NCBI GenBank assembly: GCA_012522445.1
Contig: JAAYKL010000031.1
Location: 1 to 33,703, forward strand
Length of the DNA stretch: 33,703 nt
Direction: 5' to 3'
DNA from: Myxococcales bacterium
GTDB taxonomy: Bacteria > Myxococcota_A > Polyangia > JAAYKL01
The notes beneath the pieces are model-generated. The model saw only the letters and a list, made by a program, of their open reading frames with translations, made no database searches and was not told where the DNA came from. Position numbers and translations under genes: made by a program. Within the stretch, counting starts at the first letter, position 1; each line of letters begins with the position of its first letter. Below, piece after piece: positions 23,981 to 33,703 of the stretch.

Positions 23981-26218
23981 ATGAACCGCGAAGACACCGC
24001 GAACACACTGTTTGTCCCCCGGCACACCTGGCGCTTGCCCCACGCCGGTTACGGCACCCACCCGGAGATCGCCGTGGATGCCCAAGGGCGCCCCTGGATC
24101 GCCTGGATCGAGTGGAACGGCGAAGCGGAATCGGTGATGCTGTGCCACGCGCAGCCCGACGGCGAGTTCTGCGCGCCCTTTGCGATCTGCGAGCGCGCCG
24201 AGGCGATTTTGAGCTTGGCCATCATGCCCTGGCAGGACGGCGTGGCCGCGGCCTGGATTGCCCTGGGCGACCCGGAGCGAGACGGCCTGATGCTCCGCCA
24301 AGTGAGCAGCGCCCAACGCATGGGTCCCGCGCGCCTGGTGCAGCCCGCGCGCCGCTATCCCATGGGGCTCACCATGGCATCGGGAGACGGGCGCTTCATC
24401 CTGGCTTGGACCGTGCGGGAGCCCCGCGGCCGACAGGTGGAGGGCATCGTCGGCAGCGACATCGCCGCCTTGCCCCGGCCCGCGCTCTTCTCCGAGCGCC
24501 GCATCTTCAACCTGCGCCCGGCGGTGGCGGTGTCCGAGGGCGTCCCCTGGGTGGCCTGGCAGTCCATGTCGCCCAGCGGCAGCCGCATCCTCGCGCGCCA
24601 TTTCGACGCGGCGGGACAGCCGGGTGACATCCTCGCGGTGACGCGCGCCCAAGGTGGCATCGACGCCATGTGCAGCTTGGCGCCTTGCCGAGAGGGCGGT
24701 GTCTGGGTGGCCTGGCACACCGACAAGGGCGCGGGGGCATCTCCCACGCTGGTGCGCTGGATCGACCTGGTGCGCCTAGAGCAAGACGGCATCTGCCACC
24801 GCCCCAAGGCCGATATGCCTGGCATCGACCGCGACGCGCGCGGCGAGGATCAGGGCTTCGAATTTCCCGCCATCGCCACGGCCCCCAGCGGGCGCTTGGT
24901 GATCATCGGCCGGGGATCGCAGAGCCTGCGCCGCCAAGACTTGACGGCCGATGGCTGGACGCCCCGCGGGCAAGTGGACGCGCCGGGTTGGCAGTGCCGC
25001 AGCCGCTACAAAGTGGCGCTCCACGGCGACGCGGTGTGGGTGGTGGGCCGCGAGCGGAAGGGCATCGTGTTGCGCGAGCTGCCCCTGACCGAGTCCGCCG
25101 AAACCACCGCCACGCCCTCCATCGGCTTTGCCTGGCGCCAGGAGGTGGGCACCACCATTTTGGGACGCCGCCTGCTCTTCGGCGACATCCACCAACACAC
25201 GGTGAACTCCGACGGCACCGGCACCGACGCCGAGGTCTACCTGCGGGCGCGTTACCGCTACGGCGACGAGCTGGTGGCCGTGGCCGACCACGAGAGCTTC
25301 TTGGGCAAGCAAACCACCCCCGGCGAATGGGCGCGCATCCGGGCCACCGCCGACGACTTCTACGAGCCCGGCGCCTTTGTCACCCTGTACGCCTACGAGT
25401 GGACCGGCATCATGCACCCCGGTCCCGGGCACAAGGTCATCTACCCCGCGCCGACACAGCCGCTGCTCTTCTCCCGCGACGACCCGCGCTACGCCGCCTC
25501 CCACGATCTGTTGGCCGCCTGTCGCGAGCACGGCGCGCTGGCCTTTCCGCACCACGTCGGCTGGAGCGGCGCCGACATGGACAGCCACGATCCCGAGGTA
25601 CAAACCTGCTTCGAAATCGTTTCCTGTCACGGGGCCTACGAGCGCGAGGGCGGCACCCCCATCGGGACGCGGGGCAACGACAAGCCGGGGCAATTTGTCG
25701 CCGACGCCTTGGACGCTGGCCTGCGCTTTGGCTTTGTCGGCGGCTCGGATGGACACGGCCTCAACTGGCACCACGGCGTGTGCCGCATACAGGACTCACA
25801 CCGCACGGGGCTCACCGCGGTCATCGCCGATTCGGTGACCCGCGAGGGGGTGCTCGACGCCTTGGCCCGGCGCTGCTGCTACGCCACCTCGGGCGCGCGC
25901 ATCGCCCTGTGGTTCGAAGTGGATGGCATGCCAATGGGCGAGACCGTTCGTCCCGGCGGGGTGTCGGCCTACCGCGTGGTGGTGCGCGGCACCGCGGACA
26001 TCGCATCGCTCTGTCTGGTCACCAACGGAGGTCGCGAGACACCCCTGCGCTTCGAGGGCAACAGCGCCGACGTACACGGCACGCTGCCGCCGCCCCCCGT
26101 CCAGCGCGCGATTTACTACTTCGTGCGGGTGGTACAAACCGACGGCCATGTAGCCTGGTCCTCACCCATCTGGCTGGAGTCCTCCCCCGATCCCCTCAAC
26201 GACCGCCTGACGGCGTAA
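23981..26218 (+). CDS. DUF3604-type PHP-fold metal-dependent protein with repeat N-terminal half
   Basis: From ATG 23981 the product is 745 residues with no signal peptide. Residues about 15-380 contain recurring segments ending in W-I-A-W / W-V-A-W (WIAWIEW, AAWIAL, ILAWTV, VAWQSM, VAWHTD), typical of beta-propeller blades. Residues 395-690 match the DUF3604 PHP-like domain: GDIHQHTVNSDG (H404, H406), VADHESF, FPHHVGW (H524, H525) and GGSDGHG (D590, H592), all plausible metal ligands. A small beta domain closes the protein. DUF3604 members are presumed metal-dependent phosphoesterases or hydrolases; the substrate is unknown. GTG 23972 is an alternative start overlapping the lipoprotein gene. 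It converges on the 26261 gene with a 42-base gap. Confidence 0.88.
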   Translation: MNREDTANTLFVPRHTWRLPHAGYGTHPEIAVDAQGRPWIAWIEWNGEAESVMLCHAQPDGEFCAPFAICERAEAILSLAIMPWQDGVAAAWIALGDPERDGLMLRQVSSAQRMGPARLVQPARRYPMGLTMASGDGRFILAWTVREPRGRQVEGIVGSDIAALPRPALFSERRIFNLRPAVAVSEGVPWVAWQSMSPSGSRILARHFDAAGQPGDILAVTRAQGGIDAMCSLAPCREGGVWVAWHTDKGAGASPTLVRWIDLVRLEQDGICHRPKADMPGIDRDARGEDQGFEFPAIATAPSGRLVIIGRGSQSLRRQDLTADGWTPRGQVDAPGWQCRSRYKVALHGDAVWVVGRERKGIVLRELPLTESAETTATPSIGFAWRQEVGTTILGRRLLFGDIHQHTVNSDGTGTDAEVYLRARYRYGDELVAVADHESFLGKQTTPGEWARIRATADDFYEPGAFVTLYAYEWTGIMHPGPGHKVIYPAPTQPLLFSRDDPRYAASHDLLAACREHGALAFPHHVGWSGADMDSHDPEVQTCFEIVSCHGAYEREGGTPIGTRGNDKPGQFVADALDAGLRFGFVGGSDGHGLNWHHGVCRIQDSHRTGLTAVIADSVTREGVLDALARRCCYATSGARIALWFEVDGMPMGETVRPGGVSAYRVVVRGTADIASLCLVTNGGRETPLRFEGNSADVHGTLPPPPVQRAIYYFVRVVQTDGHVAWSSPIWLESSPDPLNDRLTA

Positions 26219-26260
26219 CGCCAACAGCATATTATTGCGACGATTTCGCGCTCGGCGTTG

Positions 26261-26848
26261 TTAGCGTTGGACGCTGCCCATGGGGTGGGAGAGGAGGTGG
26301 CGGCGGGCATCTCGGGAGAGCGGGTGTGAGGGGTAGCGCTCGAGCATGGCGCGGGTTTCCTCCTGGGCGTCGTCGAAGTGATTGAGCCCTACGAGGGAGC
26401 GGATGATGTACCAGTTGAAGTGCGGGGCTTCCGGCGCGTTGGGATTGCGGCGGTGGGCGGCCCTCGCCATCTCCAGGGTTTGGTCGGGATGCGCAAAGAG
26501 GTTTTCTTTTAAAAAGGCGAGCTCTTCACCGGAGGTGAGCGGCGGCTTGGGGGCCGTGTCGGCCGCATGTGCGTCGACGGCTTGGGAGACGTCAACTGTT
26601 TTGGTTTCAGCGGCGGTGGCTGCGGCTGCGGGGGCTTCAGCGGTGTCCGGCGTGTTCGCGTCAGCGCTGGCGTCTGGCGGGGCAGGGCGGTGGAGCGGGG
26701 CTTCTCGCGCGGCCATGGGCGCAAAGGGTGCCTCGGTGGCCGCCTCTTGGGGCGGTGTGTCGCCGAAGACTTCGAAGATGGCGATGAGGCCCCAGGCGAT
26801 GAGCAGGGTGCCCAGCAGGCCCGTGGCGATGAGGGTGGCGACGCGCAT
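26261..26848 (-). CDS. Membrane-anchored protein with a C-terminal helical (TPR-like) domain
   Basis: The 195-residue product starts at ATG 26846-26848, seven bases after the GH26 stop, so coupling is likely; no ribosome site is seen. One N-terminal TM segment (about 5-27, ATLIATGLLGTLLIAWGLIA) is followed by an Ala/Pro/Asp-rich linker of some 75 residues. The last 90 residues are helical: ENLFAHPDQTLEMARAAHRR, then NHFDDAQEETRAMLERYPSH. The second block reads like a single TPR hairpin, as in tetratricopeptide anchors of the YbgF/anti-sigma-associated type. Such a domain would sit in the periplasm and bind a partner. No specific function can be given. Confidence 0.75.
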   Translation of the reverse strand: MRVATLIATGLLGTLLIAWGLIAIFEVFGDTPPQEAATEAPFAPMAAREAPLHRPAPPDASADANTPDTAEAPAAAATAAETKTVDVSQAVDAHAADTAPKPPLTSGEELAFLKENLFAHPDQTLEMARAAHRRNPNAPEAPHFNWYIIRSLVGLNHFDDAQEETRAMLERYPSHPLSRDARRHLLSHPMGSVQR

Positions 26849-26855
26849 GCTTTGG

Positions 26856-28298
26856 CTAGCGTCCGAAGGCGGGCACGCCGTCGCGGTTGATGGTGCTGGG
26901 GTGGGCGTAGGCGCGCTGCAGGGATGCGTCGGTGTTGTCGAGCAGCCATTCGGCGCACCACACGCTGAAGAGCACCCAGGGGGCCTGGTTGCCGTCGAAC
27001 ATCTCGGCGGGGTCGACGATGAGGCCGGTCTCGTGCAGGGGGATGGGGCGCGAGGGGCCGACGATCCAGCGGGTCTTGCCGAACATGCTGACGAAGGGCG
27101 GGTTGTCGGCGTAGGTGTCGGGGCCGGCGAGGTCGAAGGTGCCTTCGTCGGGGAGCCAGTCCTCGTGGGGGTTGTGGCTGTAGGCGAAGAGCCAGATGAT
27201 GTTGTCGAGGCCGCGGGCGCTGAAGTTGTCGAACATTAGGTGCCACAGGGCCCGGAGTTGTTCGGGCGTGCCCTTGGACCACCAAAACCAACCCTCGGGT
27301 TGCACCTCGTGGAAGGGCGCCCAGAGCACGACGACGCCGGCATCTTTGAGCGTTTGCAGGCGCGCCGCGGCGTGGTCGAACTTTTGCATGAGGCCGTTGT
27401 AGCGCGCGGTGCCGGGGGTCAGCGTGTCGGCGAGATCGGTGGTCTTTAAGGAAGACTCGTAGCTGTCGGCCTCGTCGGGCAGCCCCATGTGGTAGCGGAT
27501 CATCGAGAGGCCGCCGGCGTTCCATTGGGCCACGGCCTGGGTGACGACGTTGTCGTAGAGCATGTCGCCGCCGACGATGGCGGGGTACTTCCCGGTGACG
27601 TTGTGGATGTGCCCGATGTCGCCGGGGGATTGGCTCCAGTGGCAGTCCTGCTGGCCGGAGAGCACCTTGGTGCCGTAAATGTCGTAGAGGTAGCACAGGA
27701 CGTCCTTGGTGGCCTGCGAGGCGCCGGGCATCACGGGGGCAGGGCAGTCGCGCGACACATCGCCGGGGCAGCGCTCGCAGGTGCGTTGGCAGTAGCCCTG
27801 CATCCAGGGTTGGGTGCAGTGTCCCGCCTCGGCCAAGGCAGCGCAGGAGCCGCTTTGCGCGTCGCAGCGCCCGCAGGACTTGTTGCAGAGCCCCATCATC
27901 CACGGTTCGTCGCACTTGCCCCAGCTCGCTTGCTCTTCGCAGGTGTAGGTGCTGTCGGGAGCGATGTCGTCGCAGGGCATGGCGCCAGCGGGCGGGAGGA
28001 TGTCTTCGCAGGGTGCGTCGGGATCGGTTTCGTCCACGGGGCCGTCGGAGCCGGTGTCGATAGGACCGGGGGGAATTCCGGTGTCCGAGCCATTGGGACC
28101 GGGCGGGTTGTCGGTGTCGGTGCCGTTGCCGTTGGGGCCGGGCGGATTGCCGGTGTCGTTGCCGTTGGGCCCGGGCGGGTTGTCGGTGTCGCCAGAGGGG
28201 GCTTGGGCGTTGTTGTCGCTGCCATCGTCGCTGCACGCGCTCGCGGTCAGCAGGGCGCCGAATAGAAAAACGATAAACAGCCAATTCCGTTTTTGCAC
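26856..28298 (-). CDS. GH26 beta-mannanase-like lipoprotein with two ShKT-type Cys domains
   Basis: The start is GTG 28296-28298, placed by AAAGGAG just upstream. The 480-residue product has a lipoprotein leader ending LLTASAC (Cys 22). A Pro-Gly-Asn repeat linker (about 40-80) follows, then two six- or five-Cys modules (109-145 and 152-177). Their spacing is that of ShK toxin-like domains (WGKCDEPWMMGLCNKSCGRC; HCTQPWMQGYCQRTCERC). Residues 190-480 are GH26: GKYPAIVGGDML, acid/base E331 in FHEVQPEGWFWW and nucleophile E423 in LHETGL. GH26 enzymes cleave beta-1,4-mannan or related glucans. A surface location is likely. It is divergent from the Ser/Thr kinase, with a 72-base shared upstream region. 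Confidence 0.92.
   Translation of the reverse strand: MQKRNWLFIVFLFGALLTASACSDDGSDNNAQAPSGDTDNPPGPNGNDTGNPPGPNGNGTDTDNPPGPNGSDTGIPPGPIDTGSDGPVDETDPDAPCEDILPPAGAMPCDDIAPDSTYTCEEQASWGKCDEPWMMGLCNKSCGRCDAQSGSCAALAEAGHCTQPWMQGYCQRTCERCPGDVSRDCPAPVMPGASQATKDVLCYLYDIYGTKVLSGQQDCHWSQSPGDIGHIHNVTGKYPAIVGGDMLYDNVVTQAVAQWNAGGLSMIRYHMGLPDEADSYESSLKTTDLADTLTPGTARYNGLMQKFDHAAARLQTLKDAGVVVLWAPFHEVQPEGWFWWSKGTPEQLRALWHLMFDNFSARGLDNIIWLFAYSHNPHEDWLPDEGTFDLAGPDTYADNPPFVSMFGKTRWIVGPSRPIPLHETGLIVDPAEMFDGNQAPWVLFSVWCAEWLLDNTDASLQRAYAHPSTINRDGVPAFGR
28059..28181 (-). repeat. Pro-Gly-Asn linker repeat in the GH26 gene
   Basis: The motif PPGP recurs four times: three times as NPPGPNG(N/S), separated by Asp/Thr/Gly, and once as IPPGP. 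The DNA is a GGGCCGGGCGG-rich imperfect repeat. It forms a flexible spacer between the lipid anchor and the Cys-rich domains, and the repeat could change copy number by slippage. Confidence 0.8.
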
Positions 28299-28370
28299 GA
28301 TGTCGCTCCTTTGTGGATAAAGTTGAACTCGGTTGGATAATATACCACACGTCATGATTGGGAATACGAG

Positions 28371-29735
28371 ATGTCCGATACACGCCACAAAACACCGCCA
28401 GAAACCACCGCAGATGCCAGCGCAGACGCCGACGTCGTGACGGGCTTCTCGCGCTTCGCCGTGCGAACCCCCATCGGCGCAGGCGGCACCGCCGAGGTCT
28501 TCCGCGCGCGCCAAATCGATCTCTCGCGGGACGTGGCCTTAAAGCAGCTCCGCGCCCCCTTGGTCCGCAACCCCCGCATCCGACGCGCTTTCCTGAGCGA
28601 GGCGATGATCACCGGCCGCTTGGCGCATCCCAACATCGTGCCGATTTACGGCGTGTGCGCCTCCGAGGACGAACTCGCCATCAGCATGAAGCTCATCCGC
28701 GGCATTTCATTGGAGAGCGTGCTGCGGCCCGCCGATGAAGCGGAGCGCAAGCGGGCCAGGCGCTACGCACAAGACGACCTAATAGAGGTGCTCATCGCCG
28801 TTTGCAACGCTGTTCGATTCGCCCACAGCGAGCAAATTCTGCACCGGGACATCAAGCCGCAAAACATCATGATGGGGGAGTTTGGCGAGGTGTTGCTCCT
28901 GGACTGGGGGCTGGCGCTCTCCGCGGCGTCCAACGCGCAACTGGCGGTGGAGCAGGGCTTTCCACACCGCAGCCAGGTGCAGGGCCCCGAGGGGTCACCG
29001 GCCTGGATGGCCCCGGAGATGTGTGCCGGTAAGGGCGACGAACTCGGGACGCACTCCGACATCTACCTGCTGGGGGCCGTGCTCTACGACATCGTCGTGG
29101 GCAAGCCGCCCCACGCCCACCGCCGCAACGGCGACGCCAAGGACAAACCGCCACGGGATTTTTATCCGCCGCCGGACGAGGGTGTTGACGGCGAACTGCG
29201 CGCCATTATCTCTCGCGCCATGCACCCGCATCCCAGCGCGCGTTACGAGAGCGCCGCGGCGTTCCAGGGGGCGCTCAGAGCCTACCTGCGCCACCAGGAG
29301 AGCCGTCGCATGGCCTTTGGTGCCCTGTCGCGCATCGACAAAATGCCCAAGGCCCACACCGCCAAGGGCGCGCGGGAGCGGTTTCGCCAAGCGGCGGAGC
29401 TGACCTTTGCCCTGCGGCAGGCGCTGTTGCTGTGGCCCCAAAACGAGGCGGCGCAAAAAGGCCTGGCCCGCGTGAGCCTGCTGGCCGCCGAGCAAGCCCT
29501 GGCACTGGGCGACGTGCACTGGGCCCGCGATCTGCTGCAGCACGCATCCGACGCCGAAGGCCGACAGTTGCGCGCGCAAATTCAGCGTCTCGCATCCGAC
29601 AGTGCGGCGCGCCTTACCTCAGCGAGCCCGCTCACATCCCGGCGGTTTTCCGCGCTCTCCGTGGGCGTCGCGTGGTTGCTGGGCGCGGCCCTGGGGGCGC
29701 TGGTTCTGTGGGGTTATCTGTTCTTCTCTGCGTGA
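28371..29735 (+). CDS. Eukaryote-like Ser/Thr protein kinase with C-terminal TM segment
   Basis: The 454-residue product starts at ATG 28371 (weak ribosome site). The kinase domain (about 27-310) is complete: glycine loop IGAGGTAEVF, K58 in ALKQL, catalytic D160 in HRDIKPQNIM, and DWG (D178) in place of DFG, as is common in bacterial kinases. It continues with GSPAWMAPEM and the SDIYLLGAVLYD helix. A helical region follows (about 330-415) and a single TM segment near the C-terminus (VAWLLGAALGALVLWGYLFF). With only a few residues beyond it, the protein is tail-anchored with the kinase in the cytosol. The sensor gene begins 43 bases downstream, so the two are probably in one operon. FHA proteins such as the 7983 product are typical readers of such kinases. 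Confidence 0.95.
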   Translation: MSDTRHKTPPETTADASADADVVTGFSRFAVRTPIGAGGTAEVFRARQIDLSRDVALKQLRAPLVRNPRIRRAFLSEAMITGRLAHPNIVPIYGVCASEDELAISMKLIRGISLESVLRPADEAERKRARRYAQDDLIEVLIAVCNAVRFAHSEQILHRDIKPQNIMMGEFGEVLLLDWGLALSAASNAQLAVEQGFPHRSQVQGPEGSPAWMAPEMCAGKGDELGTHSDIYLLGAVLYDIVVGKPPHAHRRNGDAKDKPPRDFYPPPDEGVDGELRAIISRAMHPHPSARYESAAAFQGALRAYLRHQESRRMAFGALSRIDKMPKAHTAKGARERFRQAAELTFALRQALLLWPQNEAAQKGLARVSLLAAEQALALGDVHWARDLLQHASDAEGRQLRAQIQRLASDSAARLTSASPLTSRRFSALSVGVAWLLGAALGALVLWGYLFFSA

Positions 29736-29778
29736 ATGTGCGCTGGTCAATCTGCGGCCGGCTGGGGTAAAGTGGGCC

Positions 29779-31679
29779 ATGTATAATTTTCCATTCATCC
29801 TCATTAATCCGTCTGGAATGATTGCCAGCGTCAACGAGTCCGCCGCCGAACTCTGCGGCATCCCCGTCAAGATTTTGCAGGGCACCCCCTTGCTCGACCA
29901 CGTGCTGTCCGCCCACCAAACGCGTTTCGAAAGCGAGCTCAACGCCATTGTGCAGCGCGACGAAATGCACGGCCGCGTCCACCTGTCCGTGTTGGGGCTC
30001 GATGAAATCGCGCGCAAAATCAACATGACGCTCTCCCTGCAGGAAGACGGAAACGTCCTGCTCAACCTGTCGGGCACCATCTCAGAGTCCTTAATGGAAT
30101 CGCGGCGCTCCAACCTGGCCGACCCCCACCGCCTGTTGCCCGTGGCCCGCCGCATCACCTCGATTTGCCGCCGCGCCCAGGGCCGCGACGCCTTGCTCTT
30201 CGACACCCTGGCGGTCATGGCCGAGGCCCTCTCCGCCACCGGCGCCGCCTCCATCGACTGGGGGGCCACCCGCTCTGGCTGGCCCGTCACCGCCATGTTC
30301 GGCGACTTCACCGAGATGCACCTCAAGGGCATCTTTCGCGCGTCGGTCATCGGTCGCTTGAAGCGCGGCGACGTCATTGTCAAAGAGGCGACGATGGACG
30401 GCACCGCCACCAACAACACGCTGATCCTGGTGCCCCTCATGGCCGCAGACGCGCCCGAGGGCGTCATGGTGCTGCACGTGAACGGCTACACGGTGTTGGG
30501 CCCCCAAGAGAACCAGGGCCTCTTGCTGCTGGGCGAGCTCATCGGCATGGGCGTCCGCATGCTGGCGGTGGGCGACGCGACAACGGGCGGTGCCGCGGCC
30601 CACAGTGAAGACGCAGAGACCGCCGTGGCCTTGGGGCGCCTCGCCGCGGGTCTGGCCCACGAGATCACCAACGCCGTCACCGTGCTGCGAAACAACACCG
30701 AGCAAATCTCCACCGCCGCCCGGCGCTTCGCGCGCAACGCCGCGGTGAGCACGGCCACCGAAGACTCCCTCAAGGCCATCGACAACATCCGCGACATCAC
30801 CTTCGCCCTGCGGTCCTTCGCCCCGGAGGAGATCCACGAGCTCGAACACACCGATCCCGTGCCCATCATTCGCATGGTGCTGTCGGTGCTCCGCTTCTAC
30901 GCCAAGCGCGGCATCGACGTGCACCTCAACCTCCCCGAAGAAGCCACCCTCACGGTCCAGTGCCGCCGCCACTACTTGGTGCGCGCGCTCTTCTTGCTCT
31001 TTGTGGGGGTGCTCGAATCCGCCGCCGCCTCCAGCCGCTCCCTCGGCATCGACATGGCCTTTCAGGCGGACGCGCAAACCGTCGACATCTTAATCGCGAT
31101 CTCCGCGGGCACCTTCAACATCGCGCCGCTCTTGCAACACCAGTTGGAGCCCAGCGGCGTCCTGGCGCGCCACGTGCGAAAGGCCGGCGCCGCGTTCCAG
31201 CACGACACCCACCCCGAGCACATCTCGATGACGTGGTCGCTGCCCCGCGTCCAGGTGGCGACGCGCAGCTCCGATGCGCCGCCGAGCATCCCCCCTGCGC
31301 CATCCCTGGGCACGCGCCGCGGCACCATCTTAATCGTCGACGACGAACCCGCCATTGTGCGCTCCACCCGCCGACTCCTCGAGCACGACCACGACGTACT
31401 GGCGGCCAGCTCCGGACACGAAGCCCTCGAGCTCATCAAGCAAAACCCGCGCATCGACGTCATCCTGCTCGACGTGTTCATGCCGGGCATGACGGGTCTC
31501 GACATCTGCGAACACCTGCGGCGCCAAAACTCGCACATGGCCGACCGCCTCATCTTCATCACCGGCGGCGCCACCGATCAGGACGTCGCCAAGTACCTGG
31601 TGCACGCCAACTGCCCGGTCATCGAGAAGCCCATCGACACCGCCAAGCTCAACGCCCTCATCGCGGAGATTATCGGTTT

Positions 31680-31683
<4 letters not shown>
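29779..31683 (+). CDS. PAS-GAF-DHp-receiver sensor protein with degenerate ATPase domain
   Basis: From ATG 29779 the product is 634 residues. An N-terminal PAS domain (about 1-105, starting MYNFPFILINPSGMIASVNE) is followed by a GAF-like domain (125-260). Next comes a HisKA-like helix pair with H294 in LAAGLAHEITNAVTVL. The ATPase region (about 370-480) lacks recognisable N, G1 and G2 boxes: FLLFVGVLESA stands where NLLxNA is expected, and no DxGxG is seen. The C-terminal receiver (about 515-632) is intact, with VDDEP, phospho-acceptor D565 in LLDVFMPGMTG and IEKPID. It may be phosphorylated by another kinase, or act as a phosphotransfer or scaffold protein. Its stop overlaps the prfC stop. 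Confidence 0.9.
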
Positions 31684-33269
<1,586 letters not shown>

Positions 33270-33389
33270 CGGGGCGCTGTTAGCACGGAGCCCGCACAGA
33301 ATACAGATCGAAAATACAAAACGCCCCGTCCCACCGTCCGTTACGCCGTCCCAAATCACTCTGATCACCTCAAATTCGCGCCGTCCAAA

Positions 33390-33426
33390 ACGGGACAATA
33401 TCTGTCTCGTGACGGGACAGTATTTG
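33390..33426. promoter_or_regulatory. Overlapping direct and inverted GGGACA half-sites
   Basis: ACGGGACAATATCTG (33390-33404) is repeated as ACGGGACAGTATTTG (33412-33426), 22 bases apart and 13 of 15 identical. Between them CTGTCTCGTGACGGGACAG (33402-33420) is an inverted repeat with a single mismatched (G-T) pair around a central G. Arrangement and spacing suit a dimeric repressor or activator site upstream of prfC, but no regulator can be named. Confidence 0.45.
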
Positions 33427-33476
33427 GCCGAATTTCAAAAACCTAAAATAATGTGCAATGATTTCAGTGGGTTACA

Positions 33477-33496
33477 CAGTGCACATATGTGCACTG
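33477..33496. promoter_or_regulatory. Perfect 20-base palindrome CAGTGCACATATGTGCACTG
   Basis: The two 10-base halves are exact reverse complements and the symmetry ends precisely there (A on both sides). It lies between prfC and the right-edge Rpn-type gene. Its length suits a protein-binding operator; without a T tract it is not a typical terminator. Confidence 0.5.
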
Positions 33497-33542
33497 ACGT
33501 TTTCTCCCGCGCGTCGAACTGCGCTCCAGGCGGGTTTTGCGG

Positions 33543-33703
33543 CTACAGAATCTCTTCAAAGGTGGTGGCGGTTAAAATGCGGGCAGAGGCGCGTTTGATT
33601 TGCTCGTGGTTGAGTTGCGAAAGGCGCTCCTTGTCGTCATCTTCAATCGCGCCGAACTTAACTTCGACGAGCCGTAGCAGAATCGATAGCTCACCGAGAC
33701 GCA
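33543..33703 (-). CDS. C-terminal end of an Rpn/DUF4351-type protein (partial, runs off the window)
   Basis: Fifty-two codons and a TAG (33543-33545) are visible on the minus strand. The product reads LLRLVEVKFGAIEDDDKERL, then LNHEQIKRASARILTATTFE and EEIL. This follows the DUF4351 pattern at the end of many Rpn/YhgA-like PD-(D/E)XK proteins (LLRLLxRRFG, then a helix with ERLxxAS, then LxxLLxAxSLEEVL). Rpn proteins are DNase-type, RecA-independent recombination-promoting or anti-phage nucleases. The nuclease domain would lie outside the window. Confidence 0.65.
   Translation of the reverse strand, partial: RLGELSILLRLVEVKFGAIEDDDKERLSQLNHEQIKRASARILTATTFEEIL

Larger units (their letters stand above)
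33270..33542. other. Intergenic region upstream of prfC with operator-like repeats
   Basis: About 270 bases without a gene. It holds a copy of the CCGAATCACTCTGAAC-type repeat (33351-33366), a set of GGGACA/TGTC half-sites (33390-33426) and a perfect 20-base palindrome (33477-33496). GC content is lower than in the genes. The prfC promoter should be here on the minus strand. Confidence 0.6.

Noticed and set aside
26216..26260. Inverted repeat AACGCC/GGCGTT between the DUF3604 gene and the next gene as a terminator
   Set aside because: The stem is only six bases with a loop of more than 30 and no T tract; too weak.
28299..28370. TTGAAC...TAATAT as a promoter for the Ser/Thr kinase
   Set aside because: The two boxes are only nine bases apart, far below functional spacing.

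Overview
This 33.7-kb window is mostly GC-rich chromosomal DNA from a Gram-negative bacterium. Long codon-biased genes, many lipoproteins, a eukaryote-like Ser/Thr kinase, multi-GAF and two-component sensors, and secreted enzymes with ShKT-like domains suggest a Myxococcota or other former Deltaproteobacteria lineage, possibly Bradymonadales-like. That placement is inference: there is no rRNA or other taxonomic marker in the window.

Layout. 1-1165: a visibly lower-GC edge with the left end of an IS3-family element (partial orfA) inserted into a papain-family peptidase gene, which is therefore truncated. 1525-7394: MscS channel with a C-terminal cyclic-nucleotide-binding-like domain, LepA on the opposite strand, then a eukaryote-type glycogen branching enzyme with a lysine/alanine-rich N-terminal tail. 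7420-12549 (minus): four tightly packed genes, transcribed from a multi-GAF HD-GYP phosphodiesterase through a TVP38/DedA-type membrane protein and an FHA-TM-trypsin-like protease to a small four-TM protein; two junctions share 4 bases and the third has a 2-base gap. 12550-14815: lower-GC accessory stretch with a CCGAATCACTCTGAAC repeat array, a double zinc-ribbon protein and a short gene remnant. 14816-20900 (plus): probable operon of a Ycf46-like AAA ATPase, a GH5 lipoprotein, L-aspartate oxidase NadB and a lipoprotein that looks like an M49 (dipeptidyl peptidase III) pseudo-enzyme. 20967-22004: stand-alone RlmK-type methyltransferase. 22104-26218 (plus): REC-histidine kinase, small lipoprotein, and a DUF3604 PHP-type protein with a repeat-rich N-terminal half. 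26261-28298 (minus): GH26 lipoprotein with two ShKT-like domains plus a membrane-anchored helical protein. 28371-31683 (plus): Ser/Thr kinase with C-terminal TM and a PAS-GAF-DHp-REC protein with a degenerate ATPase domain. 31680-33269 (minus): peptide chain release factor 3. The right edge carries operator-like palindromes and the 3' end of an Rpn/DUF4351-type gene.

How the genes work together. Housekeeping functions (LepA, RF3, RlmK, NadB, GlgB) are interleaved with signalling proteins and envelope or secreted enzymes. The GH5 and GH26 lipoproteins point to beta-glucan/beta-mannan hydrolysis at the cell surface. The most unusual units are the HD-GYP/TVP38/FHA-protease cluster, the inactive-looking M49 homologue, the ShKT-bearing GH26 and the degenerate sensor beside a Ser/Thr kinase. 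No CRISPR array, tRNA or rRNA was seen.
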